Source: Fictibacillus macauensis ZFHKF-1
GTDB taxonomy: Bacteria; Bacillota; Bacilli; Bacillales; Fictibacillaceae
Assembly (NCBI RefSeq): GCF_000269865.1
Contig: NZ_AKKV01000042.1
Location: 62,001-126,000 of the forward strand
DNA: 64,000 nucleotides
Reading direction: 5' to 3'
The position numbers and the translations under genes were made by a program. Below, piece by piece: positions 50,508-59,044 of the stretch. The stretch's first letter is position 1. Each line of letters begins with the position of its first letter. The notes under the pieces were generated by a model. The model saw nothing but the letters and a program-made list of their open reading frames with translations, searched no databases and was not told where the DNA came from.

Positions 50508-50777
50508 ATGATGTTACTTCCAGCAGGCATTGGCCTGATCATTGGAATCATCATCTTAGCGATTACAGCACGGTTACACAAGAAGCGCAGCACGATGAGT
50601 AAAGTGCCAAGTATCATAGGAATGGTTGCTTTTATTCTTGCTTTTTCGTATGGCTATTTTATTGTAAGAGGGTTTGAAGGTGCGGCCTACTTGCTTTTTG
50701 CGGTTCCTGTACTCGTATTATCGCTTGTGGCTTTTTTCTCTGTAAGAAAGCATAACGCCCAGACTTTGAATCGGTAA
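50508..50777 (+). CDS. Small membrane protein, YesK-like
   Basis: The 89-residue protein has three predicted helices (about 4-20, 33-52 and 60-80) separated by a basic loop HKKRSTMSK. The size and topology recall YesK of Bacillus, but sequence similarity is too short to be sure. ATG at 50508 follows TAGGAGGGTGTCAT. Confidence 0.55.
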   Translation: MMLLPAGIGLIIGIIILAITARLHKKRSTMSKVPSIIGMVAFILAFSYGYFIVRGFEGAAYLLFAVPVLVLSLVAFFSVRKHNAQTLNR

Positions 50778-50906
50778 CGATAGAAAAGATCAGTCATTTG
50801 TGTGCTGTTTACAACAATTTGTTTAATATTCCAAATTTATTTGGTATGCTCTTCTTAAAACCTTCATATGATCTTTGAGTACTTAAATCCACATATGGAG
50901 GTATTT

Positions 50907-51179
50907 ATGGAAAAAGAACAATTGATTCCAAATTTAGAACCAGTCTCAGTGAGCAGAACAGCTAGGCTCCACTTTTCCAATAAAGAGAAGGTAGATTTGC
51001 CAGTAGATTACTCACAAAGATTATGGATGGACTTACAAGAAGACAATGTGAAAATAAATGGGTTCTTAACCGTTGGGAAAACCACCTATTCTCTATTCCA
51101 GTTAACTAAAATTGAGTGGATGGAAGAGCCATATAATTATGGATTCATGCCAATGGAATTTGAAAACTTCTCTAAATAA
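50907..51179 (+). CDS. Hypothetical soluble protein, 90 aa
   Basis: ATG at 50907 follows TGGAGG with a 5-base spacer; the frame is open from 50868 without a better site. The protein contains RLHFSNKEKVDLPVDYSQR and VGKTTYSLFQLTKIEW, suggestive of a small beta-sheet domain. There is no signal peptide or membrane span. No family is recognised. Confidence 0.55.
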   Translation: MEKEQLIPNLEPVSVSRTARLHFSNKEKVDLPVDYSQRLWMDLQEDNVKINGFLTVGKTTYSLFQLTKIEWMEEPYNYGFMPMEFENFSK

Positions 51180-51280
51180 AGAAGATTAGAAGATTTTAAG
51201 GTCAGTCAGGAGTTAACTATGGTATACAAAAAGAATATCATACTTAGTGAACAATTGAGCGCTGAGGAGTGGTGAAAGAA

Positions 51281-51329
51281 AAGAACGCACGCAAGTAAGG
51301 AAGCTCCTTACTAACGTGCGTTCTTTTTC
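51281..51329. terminator. Strong bidirectional terminator
   Basis: GAACGCACG...AGTAAGGA and TCCTTACT...CGTGCGTTC form a two-segment stem followed by T5; the opposite strand also has A/T flanks. Confidence 0.88.
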
Positions 51330-51704
51330 TTACGCTGCTTTTTTTCCAAAGCGTTTCGTAACTTGATAGATGACCACATAGACGACAGCACAAATGATGG
51401 CGCGAATAATGATGGTGACGATCTCGTTACCGAGTGTAGGCATTTCCATATACAGGACTTGATAGGCCGCGTATAAACAGAAGATTGGTAAGATGAAGAT
51501 TGTGGCATCTTCCATTTTTTCAGTTTCGGCAGCTTTCTTCGTAAAGCTAGCCACAATGCGTAAGTATATGAAGACAATCAGTAGGCTAGCTACAATTCGA
51601 GCGCCTTCGGTAAAAATGATGTTGCCGCCAATATCTATCGTTTTCGTTAATTCTAAAATAGCTAAGGTAATGAGTATAATAATAAGATTTGAGAAGGCTT
51701 TCAT
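51330..51704 (-). CDS. Hypothetical membrane protein, 124 aa
   Basis: Four hydrophobic segments are visible (about 4-20, 36-52, 68-84 and 92-115) with an acidic loop (KKAAETEKMED) between the second and third. I recognise no family. ATG at 51704 follows AAAAAGGAG with a 7-base spacer; the longer open frame to 51776 has no site. It shares a terminator with the converging 90-residue protein gene. Confidence 0.6.
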   Translation of the reverse strand: MKAFSNLIIILITLAILELTKTIDIGGNIIFTEGARIVASLLIVFIYLRIVASFTKKAAETEKMEDATIFILPIFCLYAAYQVLYMEMPTLGNEIVTIIIRAIICAVVYVVIYQVTKRFGKKAA

Positions 51705-51841
51705 CTGGATGCTCCTTTTTGTATAAAAGTAATATGAAAAAGTATTTCTATTATTTAAGTATATAAGGAAATACACTGCCTTGTCATTAGGTAAATGGGC
51801 AGTGATAACAGGGATTCTATTGGAAAAACCCTAGTAAGCAC

Positions 51842-52405
51842 TTAGTTACGTCGTGCGCGCCACTCGAAACATAACGCAACGAGCGCTCCACATACGCCAG
51901 CAATCACATCTTCCATCGTATCTTTATTGCCGCCGCGCTGCATCGTATGCGTAATGGTGAGATCACCAAGAAACTCATACACTTCCCATATAACGGTGAT
52001 GGCTACGGAAATTGCCAGCACGTAACTACGCCGTACCCAGCGCATGCGCTTTGCTTGCGCTGTTCCTTGTAGCAACCAATCATACAGAGCTGCCGCTAGA
52101 AATACAGTAAAAAAACCTCCATATACGTGCAGTGACGTATCCCACCAAGAATAGTGATAGTACCAACGCGCTAACGTGCCAAGTCCAATCGTACTTAGTA
52201 ATAATATATAATAGCCAACTATTAAAAACGAGGAAAAAGGCAGATGATCTGCTTTTAGAAAAAGCAATGGTAACGCACTTACGATGGCGCCTCCAAGTGC
52301 CACTGTCCAGTGTGACGTTTGTCCTAACGCGATATAATAAATGAACAAACATAGCATTGTAAAACTATAAAGGCCACTAAGCCAAAGCAGTAGATTTCGT
52401 TTCAT
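51842..52405 (-). CDS. Membrane protein of the DUF2238/YjdF type
   Basis: The 187-residue protein has about five to six helices. The motifs WWDTSLHVYGG near residue 90 and DTMEDVIAGVCGALVAL near the C terminus are typical of DUF2238 (YjdF/YoaI-like) inner-membrane proteins, where conserved aspartates and a histidine face the membrane interior. The function is unknown. ATG at 52405 is preceded by GAAAGAGAG. It is divergent from the SH3-domain protein gene. Confidence 0.75.
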   Translation of the reverse strand: MKRNLLLWLSGLYSFTMLCLFIYYIALGQTSHWTVALGGAIVSALPLLFLKADHLPFSSFLIVGYYILLLSTIGLGTLARWYYHYSWWDTSLHVYGGFFTVFLAAALYDWLLQGTAQAKRMRWVRRSYVLAISVAITVIWEVYEFLGDLTITHTMQRGGNKDTMEDVIAGVCGALVALCFEWRARRN

Positions 52406-52521
52406 CTTGAACTCTCTTTCTTCTTCATAATAGCTTTAGTATAGCCAAGAGATTCTATTCATAACTAGGTCATAAGGCGCATAAGCTTAATGCAGGTTGT
52501 CCACAAGAGAGGAGTTTATTG

Positions 52522-53232
52522 ATGAAATTATTTCTTTCCAAATGGCTATTCGTTTTGTTAGCAGCCATTGTTATTATGGCGGCTTTCTTTCCAAACGGAA
52601 AAGCACAAGCCGCCTCCGTGCGTACAGGCTATGTGGATCTTGACGCTGGCACGCTGAATGTCAGAAGCGGTCCAGGGAAAACGTATGACATTATTGGCGC
52701 GCTGAGTGATCAACAAAAAGTAAGTGTCACGTCTTCACCTAAGAAAGCGTGGCTCGCTATTTCCTGGAGAGGTGGTACAGGCTACGTATCGGCTGAATTT
52801 ATTCGCTTTTACACCCCTATGAGCTTTACGAAAGCAAAAGAAATTGGTCAACGGGCGGTAGCTTATCAAAAGAAAATTTCAAGCACGCATAGCTATACGG
52901 TCGCTACCATTCACCGCAAACTAGCTCCTGCCTTCACTAGCGCGTACATTAACAAACTCATACACTATGATATGGATTCCTTCGAGAAGAATCGCTATGG
53001 AGAGAAGCTCTATACGTGGCGCGGCACAGACTTTCCGTATTACGCCATTTGGGATTTCGATTGGAGCGGAAAAGAAGCGACCTCCAAGCCGGTGATTACG
53101 AGCTATATGAAAAACAACCAACACTATTTGAAAATCTATCAACATAAAATCAACGATATGTACAACTCGCATCAAAGCTTATACTTAAAATTATATGGCG
53201 ACCAATGGAAGGTGTACCATTATCGCTGGTAA
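52522..53232 (+). CDS. Secreted protein with an N-terminal SH3b domain
   Basis: The 236-residue protein has a signal peptide (about 1-33, ending AQAA) and an SH3b domain at about 36-98 with LNVRSGPGKTYDIIGAL and W-L-ISWRGGTGYV. Such domains bind wall peptides. The C-terminal 140 residues contain no domain I recognise; many tyrosines, tryptophans and HKIN-type segments suggest a globular extracellular module. ATG at 52522 follows GAGAGGAG; TTG at 52519 is an alternative. A terminator follows. Confidence 0.78.
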   Translation: MKLFLSKWLFVLLAAIVIMAAFFPNGKAQAASVRTGYVDLDAGTLNVRSGPGKTYDIIGALSDQQKVSVTSSPKKAWLAISWRGGTGYVSAEFIRFYTPMSFTKAKEIGQRAVAYQKKISSTHSYTVATIHRKLAPAFTSAYINKLIHYDMDSFEKNRYGEKLYTWRGTDFPYYAIWDFDWSGKEATSKPVITSYMKNNQHYLKIYQHKINDMYNSHQSLYLKLYGDQWKVYHYRW

Positions 53233-53240
53233 GGATGAGC

Positions 53241-53271
53241 GCAGTGCGGTACGTGTGCCGCACTGTTTTAC
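53241..53271 (+). terminator. Terminator of the SH3b-protein gene
   Basis: GCAGTGCGG and CCGCACTG pair, followed by TTTT. Confidence 0.75.
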
Positions 53272-53317
53272 TGCGAAAAAAAGTGCCCTAGCGCCTCTGA
53301 CGCCAAGGCTAATTCTT

Positions 53318-54127
53318 TTATTTCCATCCTTTTTCAAACAGCATTTTCCCGGGCCACGTGTATGCCATAATGCCGCCATCAATCGTAATGTCTTCACCCG
53401 TAATAAAGGAGCTATCATCAGAGGCGAGGAACAAGACGAGCTGAGCAATTTCGCGTGGTGTGCCGAGCCGTCCGAGTGGAGTTACCCACGTATTGGCGTC
53501 GCGAAAGCTTTTTCCTTGTTCGTCATCACGGGCGCCCGCAACAGAATCCACGAGTGGCGTTTCAATAGTTCCTGGTGAAATGGAGTTCACACGAATGCCT
53601 TGCCGACCGTAATCGATTGCTGCCGCTTTCGTAAAGTTTGTTACGCCACCTTTTGCGGCATTGTAGCCGGAGCGATCTAAGTCTGCGGCACGTCCTGACA
53701 TCGACGACGTATTTATAATGGAGCCGCCATCTGCAAGCATTAATGGAATCAAATATTTGCTAACGAGAAATGTCCCGCGCAAATCGACGGCAACAATGCG
53801 GTCAAACAGCTCAGTTGAATACTCGTGCACTTTTCCACCAGGCGCATCAATGCCAGCATTGTTAAATAACACATCGATCTTGCCGTACGTTTTTTCGAGT
53901 CTCGTAGCGAAGTGCTGCACGCTATCTTCGTCCGCTACATCGACAAGAAAGGCCTCTGCTTTATGACCGTTTTCGAGTATGGTAGATACCGTCTTGTGCA
54001 GAGCTTCTTCATTTACATCTGCGGCGAGTACGGTGGCGCCTTCTTCAGCAAATAGCGTAGCGGTTGCTTGGCCAATGCCTGTAGCAGCTCCTGTTATAAC
54101 CGCAATTTTCCCTTCTAAACGCTTCAT
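53318..54127 (-). CDS. Classical SDR-family oxidoreductase
   Basis: The 269-residue protein has TGAATGIG (cofactor loop, residues 12-19), NNAG, the SSMSG serine segment and YNAAK with catalytic tyrosine and lysine, followed by PGTIETP. A C-terminal GEDITIDGG motif is common in glucose 1-dehydrogenase-like and 3-oxoacyl-ACP reductase-like SDRs. Asp after the second strand (AADVNEE) suggests NAD. The substrate is unknown. ATG at 54127 and GTG at 54130 are both at usable distance from AAGGAG. Confidence 0.88.
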   Translation of the reverse strand: MKRLEGKIAVITGAATGIGQATATLFAEEGATVLAADVNEEALHKTVSTILENGHKAEAFLVDVADEDSVQHFATRLEKTYGKIDVLFNNAGIDAPGGKVHEYSTELFDRIVAVDLRGTFLVSKYLIPLMLADGGSIINTSSMSGRAADLDRSGYNAAKGGVTNFTKAAAIDYGRQGIRVNSISPGTIETPLVDSVAGARDDEQGKSFRDANTWVTPLGRLGTPREIAQLVLFLASDDSSFITGEDITIDGGIMAYTWPGKMLFEKGWK

Positions 54128-54130
54128 CAC

Positions 54131-54367
54131 TCCATCGCTCCTTCTTTGATTTTCATTTGTTCTCTTCCCCCATTTCAGTAGAAATCAAACATTTATGCTT
54201 GATCAAACGCTTTATAATAGACTTATAGTGGAGATGGGGCGAAATCCTTTTAATCTTCAAGCCCTCAATAGCTACCAAAGCGAGTAAGAGAATGGTTGAA
54301 AAGCACAGATCAATTAAATGCTCCGGTATAAAAAAACAGCCATTCCTTTATGAAATGACTGTCTTGC
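54131..54367. other. Intergenic region
   Basis: There is no convincing gene here. A weak hairpin ACAGcCATTTC/GAAATGaCTGT (about 54335-54356) could terminate the minus-strand DUF3953-like gene that ends at 54368. Confidence 0.35.
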
Positions 54368-54607
54368 TTATACTAAGAAACTTTCAATTGATACAGATAA
54401 AATAAATAACGATACAACTATACTTAGCCAGAAGTAACCTTTGTGGCCCTTTTGATATTCCCTTAATCCCACTACCAACATCGTAAAACCTAAAAACAAT
54501 TGCATATAGGATTGGAACTTAAAGTCCCCCGTAACCAATCCATACACACCAAATGAAGCGACGATGATCGATAAAATAATTTGCAAAATCTTTAACAATT
54601 TTACCAC
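54368..54607 (-). CDS. Small membrane protein, YczI/DUF3953-like
   Basis: The 79-residue protein with three hydrophobic helices (about 5-25, 33-50, 57-75) resembles Bacillus YczI: KLLKILQIILSIIVASFGVYGLVTG, then a central MLVVGLREYQKG and a final hydrophobic helix, quoted in part. The function of the family is unknown. ATG at 54607 follows AAAAGGTGGGGTGG. It is divergent from the glycosyltransferase gene. Confidence 0.7.
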   Translation of the reverse strand: MVKLLKILQIILSIIVASFGVYGLVTGDFKFQSYMQLFLGFTMLVVGLREYQKGHKGYFWLSIVVSLFILSVSIESFLV

Positions 54608-54734
54608 CCCACCTTTTCATTGAATGAGTCTTTGTTTGTATAATACCATAAAAGGTAAATTATTCCTTGTTATTTTCAAAAGCAACAATTTTTACGAAAA
54701 GAGCCTTATACTAAGAAGAAAAGGAGTGATAGGG

Positions 54735-55913
54735 ATGGCGACAGTATTAATGATTGGTTTTCCAGCAGAGGGACATGTGAATCCGACAATCGGTCTAACA
54801 AAAGCACTTGTTGACCGAGGAGACAGCGTGCATTATGTTACGGTTGAGCGCTTTCGCGAACGATTAGTGGACGTGGGAGCAAACGTCCACATCCACCCTG
54901 ATCATCTGAATACGGCAAAAAAATTAGATCCGTCTTCAAAAGAGGGATTAGCGGCGTTTTTACAAATTCATATCGCGACGTCTCTCGATATTCTTACCGT
55001 GGTAGAACAGCTTTCAAAGAGAGAAAGCTTTGATTATGTGATCTATGATACGTTTGGAGCGGGTGAGCTTGTGCAAGCGTTTCTCGGCATTCCAAGCATT
55101 GTGTGTTCTGCTTCATTTTTATTTCCACCAGCAATGCCGAATCCGCTCGCGTCGATTGCTCCTGATGCCAAGATGGAGGCGTTACTCAAGCGCATGAAAC
55201 AAAGCTTTGGCGTCGAGCCGAAGCAGATGGGGCAATTTATGAACAATCGCGGTGATGTGACGCTCGTATTTACAAGTGAGACGTTTCAACCATATCGCGA
55301 GCGCTTTACGAATCCCACCATTCACTTTATCGGTCCATCCTTTGTGAAGCGAGCGCATTCCAGTATGTTTGATGCCGCAGCACTGGCTCATGAGACGGTG
55401 CTTTATATTTCCCTCGGTACCGTGCTTGATCGTACAGAAGCTTTTTTCAATCTATGTATAGAGGCATTTCAGTCCTTCCCGGGTAAGGTGCTCATAGCGA
55501 CAAGTGAGCGCTGTCATTACGACCAATTGCAAGAAGCACCACCGCACATTACGCTCACGCCGTACGTACCGCAGCTAGAAGTGTTACAGCATACGGACGT
55601 TTTCATTACGCATGGCGGGATGAATTCTGTGAACGAAAGCATTCATTATCACGTTCCGATGGTCGTCATTCCCCATGATAAAGATCAGCCGCTAGTCGCT
55701 AAACGCTTAACGGAGCTAGATGCGGCGCTCGCGCTCGATAAAAATACGCTCACCGCAGAAGGACTAGCGCAAGCGGTCGCCGATGTGCAGAGTAACGCTT
55801 GCTACAGGGAAGGAATTGCAGCGCTTCGGGATAGCTTTCAACAGAGCGGTGGACCACAGCGTGCGCTTGCTATTATTGACGCGTATATCAACAAAAAAAG
55901 CCTCCGCTCGTAA
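54735..55913 (+). CDS. UDP-glycosyltransferase, macrolide-glycosyltransferase (YjiC) type
   Basis: The 392-residue GT1-family enzyme opens with MIGFPAEGHVNPTIGLTKALV and has an ISLGTVLDRT segment. Its donor-binding motif is PYVPQLEVLQHTDVFITHGGMNSVNES followed by PMVVIPHDKDQPLVAKRL, both quoted in part, typical of the Bacillus YjiC/OleD group. These enzymes transfer a sugar from a UDP-sugar to small hydrophobic acceptors such as macrolides or flavonoids. ATG at 54735 follows AAAGGAGTGATAGGG. The open frame extends upstream to 54624 without a site. Confidence 0.9.
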   Translation: MATVLMIGFPAEGHVNPTIGLTKALVDRGDSVHYVTVERFRERLVDVGANVHIHPDHLNTAKKLDPSSKEGLAAFLQIHIATSLDILTVVEQLSKRESFDYVIYDTFGAGELVQAFLGIPSIVCSASFLFPPAMPNPLASIAPDAKMEALLKRMKQSFGVEPKQMGQFMNNRGDVTLVFTSETFQPYRERFTNPTIHFIGPSFVKRAHSSMFDAAALAHETVLYISLGTVLDRTEAFFNLCIEAFQSFPGKVLIATSERCHYDQLQEAPPHITLTPYVPQLEVLQHTDVFITHGGMNSVNESIHYHVPMVVIPHDKDQPLVAKRLTELDAALALDKNTLTAEGLAQAVADVQSNACYREGIAALRDSFQQSGGPQRALAIIDAYINKKSLRS

Positions 55914-55924
55914 AAGCGGAGGAG
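55892..55924 (-). terminator. Minus-strand terminator inside the end of the converging gene
   Basis: On the minus strand CCTCCGCTTTTACGAGCGGAGG is followed by CTTTTTTTG. It serves the fused ABC permease gene and lies within the last codons of the glycosyltransferase gene. Confidence 0.85.
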
Positions 55925-55927
55925 AAG

Positions 55928-58288
55928 TTATCGATGTTTAACGGCATCTTTATTTTTTAAGGTCAGCTTCCATGTCTGACCTTTTTGTTGTTTGAAAAGA
56001 ACGGTGTTGTCTTTAAACGTATATTGGAGAGTTTTGTTTTTCTTAGACGTAGGTTGCCCGAGTGCTTTAATAATCTCAGCTTCCGTACCTTGGTAGCTCG
56101 TTTCAATGGCGACGACGAGGTTTAGTAAACCCGTTTTATACGTAAAGGTTGCGCCATCTTTTTTAAACCGAACATCCTCGCCGCCGTACATATTTGGTTC
56201 GCGCGCTTCAGGTTTTTTATAAAACGGTTCATAGGTATCAGCTGTCCATGTGGTATCTAATGGTAGCTTTAAGCCTGGAATTTTCCCAGCAGCAAAGGCT
56301 TCTTTTCCTTCATCTAACTGGACGAGCTGCGATTTCGCTTCTTTCGGTGCAAGGTCAGCAGAAAATTTTTGTGGAATCCATATAAGCACAACAATCATCA
56401 CTAGAACAGCGAGGATTGAAGCAAACGGAATCCGTTTTTTTCGCGGTGCTTCATACAAATCAAAGGTGCGCTTCAGTCCTTCAAGCATAAAGTTCGTTGC
56501 CAAAATACTAACAGAAAAGAAGGCGACTGGAATTAAAATTAAATACGGTTGAATTGACATTTGGGCAAAAAAGGCACCGATCATGCCAGACCATTCACTT
56601 GAATTGGAAACGGGAATAAAATAGTTTGGCATATATTCTTCCAATCGGGTTCCACCAAAAAAGATGCTTAGTAGCCCTAAGTGAGCCATGAGAATAAGAA
56701 CATACGTCATTTGTTGAATGTAAATGTACGAAAGGCGAGGAACGAGATGACGCCAGACGTGCTTAAAGAAAATATAGCGGTGCGTACCGCCAAGCACCCG
56801 ACTGCTTTCAATAAATTCCTTACTCATGATCGTCTCAATTTCAGAGCCAATTAGTACCGAGCAGGCAGGAATGGCAACGAGCGTGACAACGATAAAAAAA
56901 AGCCAGCCTTTTTCCGAAAAAGAAAAAGTAGGTAACCCTATGGTGGGACTTAAAATCAAAAAGCATAGCAGCGCAGCCGGCACGTAATGAGTCGATTCTA
57001 CAAGGCTGCGTAACCATATTTTTGTGCGTGCTGGTAGGATTGAAAAGCCATAGCCACCAACAAGAGAAAAGGCGATACGCAGGAGGCTGACAATTAATGT
57101 TAAGCCGAGCGTATACTTTGCACCCGATATAATTTTATAAAATAAATCGTTGCCAAATTGATCGGTACCTAACCAAAATTGCTGCGACGGCGGAAACGGT
57201 CCTTTGCCGATCAGTTCACCGCTACTAGAGTAAAGGAGCAGCGTTTGTGGAACGGTGTCGTTATAAACAAAGTAATGAATCAAGCTTAATGTTAAGAGAA
57301 CCACAATGATACAGAGACCACTTATAAAGAGCGGTTCGTACCACAGGTTCTTCAATCCTTTTAGATGGCGAAAGAGATAGCGGAAGATACTTTTTAACCG
57401 CAAAGAGAACGGTGGCGCACTCGTTGCTGTTGTGGCGGCTGTTTCCTGCAGTGCTTGCCATTTGTACGTGACTAGCGATCCGAGCGCAAAAAAGCAAAAC
57501 ATCGGAAGCAGTAAAAGGAGTAGAGCAATGGCGAACACTTCCGGCTTATTCGCTGCTTTTACAAGTGTCATCACGCCATTAAAGCCAAAAATGACTTCTA
57601 GCACAACCAGATTAGACAGCATAAACCAAATAATCATTTTAGAATGCTGAAAAAAGGCAAGAATCGTATTCGGTAGAATATGATGAATTAAAATATAAAA
57701 TGAGCCCATCCCTTTACCACGTGCACTTTCAATATAGGGCATGCGCCATTCATCTTCAATTTGATGCAATAAAATGCGAATACAAAGCAACGTTGGTAAA
57801 ATACTTAAACAAAGAATGGGAATGATATAAGGTCCATTCTCATCCATCGGCGATTGCGCAATCTCAAATAAGAGCACATTTGTTTTTTGATACACGATAA
57901 TAATCACTAATTGTGCTGTCACCGCTACGAGGACATCTGGCAAAGATTCTAAGAAGAAGAGCATACTTTTCACAGCGCGATAAACCCCCGCAGGTAAAAG
58001 GGAGAGTAGGATACTACAAACAAATCCAAAGAGTATTGCTAATGCTAGCGCCCCAAATAACACTTTAAGCGAGTAGAAAAACGGCCCCCAAAACATTGGA
58101 AACAACGGATATTGACCCGTCTGAAGATCTCCTGGATGCATCAATGCTTCTGCAATGCGTGACACTCCATCACTATAAGCTCCCCATTGAAACGAAGTTC
58201 CTACGACACCCATTGGAATGGCACTTAAAAACACCACACCAATTACGGCTAAAATAAACGAAATGAGTAACCTTCTCATGACCACCAT
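55928..58288 (-). CDS. Fused dipeptide/oligopeptide-type ABC permease with C-terminal extracytoplasmic domain
   Basis: This 786-residue protein carries two ABC permease modules that are normally separate proteins. An OppB-like half (about 1-290) has the coupling-loop motif YIESARGKGMGSFYILIHHILPN. An OppC-like half (about 310-625) has the typical WLGTDQFGNDLFYKIISGAKYTL entry and the second coupling motif FIESSRVLGGTHRYIFFKHV (all shortened). A further helix near 635-655 leads to an extracytoplasmic tail of about 130 residues with no domain I recognise. No ATPase or binding-protein gene is adjacent. ATG at 58288 follows TAGGGG. Confidence 0.85.
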   Translation of the reverse strand: MVVMRRLLISFILAVIGVVFLSAIPMGVVGTSFQWGAYSDGVSRIAEALMHPGDLQTGQYPLFPMFWGPFFYSLKVLFGALALAILFGFVCSILLSLLPAGVYRAVKSMLFFLESLPDVLVAVTAQLVIIIVYQKTNVLLFEIAQSPMDENGPYIIPILCLSILPTLLCIRILLHQIEDEWRMPYIESARGKGMGSFYILIHHILPNTILAFFQHSKMIIWFMLSNLVVLEVIFGFNGVMTLVKAANKPEVFAIALLLLLLPMFCFFALGSLVTYKWQALQETAATTATSAPPFSLRLKSIFRYLFRHLKGLKNLWYEPLFISGLCIIVVLLTLSLIHYFVYNDTVPQTLLLYSSSGELIGKGPFPPSQQFWLGTDQFGNDLFYKIISGAKYTLGLTLIVSLLRIAFSLVGGYGFSILPARTKIWLRSLVESTHYVPAALLCFLILSPTIGLPTFSFSEKGWLFFIVVTLVAIPACSVLIGSEIETIMSKEFIESSRVLGGTHRYIFFKHVWRHLVPRLSYIYIQQMTYVLILMAHLGLLSIFFGGTRLEEYMPNYFIPVSNSSEWSGMIGAFFAQMSIQPYLILIPVAFFSVSILATNFMLEGLKRTFDLYEAPRKKRIPFASILAVLVMIVVLIWIPQKFSADLAPKEAKSQLVQLDEGKEAFAAGKIPGLKLPLDTTWTADTYEPFYKKPEAREPNMYGGEDVRFKKDGATFTYKTGLLNLVVAIETSYQGTEAEIIKALGQPTSKKNKTLQYTFKDNTVLFKQQKGQTWKLTLKNKDAVKHR

Positions 58289-58657
58289 ACTGCCAACCCC
58301 TACATCTAAATATATTTTCTAAAAAATTCCACAAAACGACAAAAAAGTCCTTCTTTTTACGGATAAAAAGAAGGATTTAGCAAAATGCGAGGAGTAATGG
58401 ACTATCTTTGTCGGAGTATTTTAGCTAAAGCAGTCACAATCTCTCTGAAACAGTAAACAGTTTCCTAAGAATGGCTTCTTTTGCGTGATGGCGTCATCAA
58501 ACATTATGGAGGAAAAATGGTGGACGCTTTTTTGTGAAGCTCCGTGCTTGTTAGAAGAAGGTAGACATCGTTCTAATCAGTTGGTGAAAAGAAGTCTGGG
58601 TAACAAGTGCGTTTGTAAAGATAAATATATGATTTCTAAAACAGATGATCTCTGTAA
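58289..58657 (-). other. Intergenic region with a terminator-like leader hairpin
   Basis: On the minus strand TCCTTCTTTTT and AAAAAGAAGGA pair perfectly (58348-58375), followed by CTTTTTTG. This lies 60 bases upstream of the ABC permease start, so it is either the terminator of the decayed upstream gene or an attenuator. I see no gene in 58380-58657. Confidence 0.55.
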
Positions 58658-58975
58658 CTAGTTTAGTGTGATCTCATAGTTCTTCCATTGTGCATTTGTA
58701 TCGACGCCACCCATTTTTTCGTACAGCGCTTGAGCGGTCTCGTTATCTTGTGCCGTCTTCCAGCTCATTGTGGCATAGCCGTTTTCTTTTACATAGTGCA
58801 ATGCGTAAGTAAACAGTCGTTCACCGTATCCTTGGCCACGGGCGTGTGAAGCTACGAATAAATCATTAAGTATGGCAATCGGTTTCACTTTTGTCGTGCT
58901 GTATGTAAAGTAAAGTGTGCAAAAAGCAAGGATGGTATTCTGTTCATCGAGCAGAATGAATTGTTGGCCGGTTTT
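58658..58975 (-). pseudogene. GNAT acetyltransferase, N-terminally truncated
   Basis: The remaining 105 codons encode the core of a GNAT acetyltransferase: ILNDLFVASHARGQGYGERL (acetyl-CoA loop) and SWKTAQDNETAQALYEKMGG near the C terminus. Upstream in the same frame the reading TGQQFILLDEQNTILAFCTLYF continues the fold back to a TAA at 58976-58978. The first 50 or so residues expected for the family are absent, and the sequence before is the terminator of the LCP gene. ATG at 58888 would start inside the domain, so this looks like a decayed gene. Confidence 0.7.
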
Positions 58976-59004
58976 TTAAAAAGAAAAGAGTACATCTTCT
59001 TCAA

Positions 59005-59036
59005 TGAAAAAAGCCATCCGAATGATGGATGGCTTG
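59005..59036 (-). terminator. Terminator of the LCP gene
   Basis: AAGCCATCC and GGATGGCTT pair; on the minus strand T6 follows. Confidence 0.88.
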
Positions 59037-59044
59037 CCATGGTA

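Noticed and set aside
58500-58560. Short frame starting GTGGACGC after GGAGGAAAAAT
   Set aside because: It stops after a few codons and shows no coding pattern.
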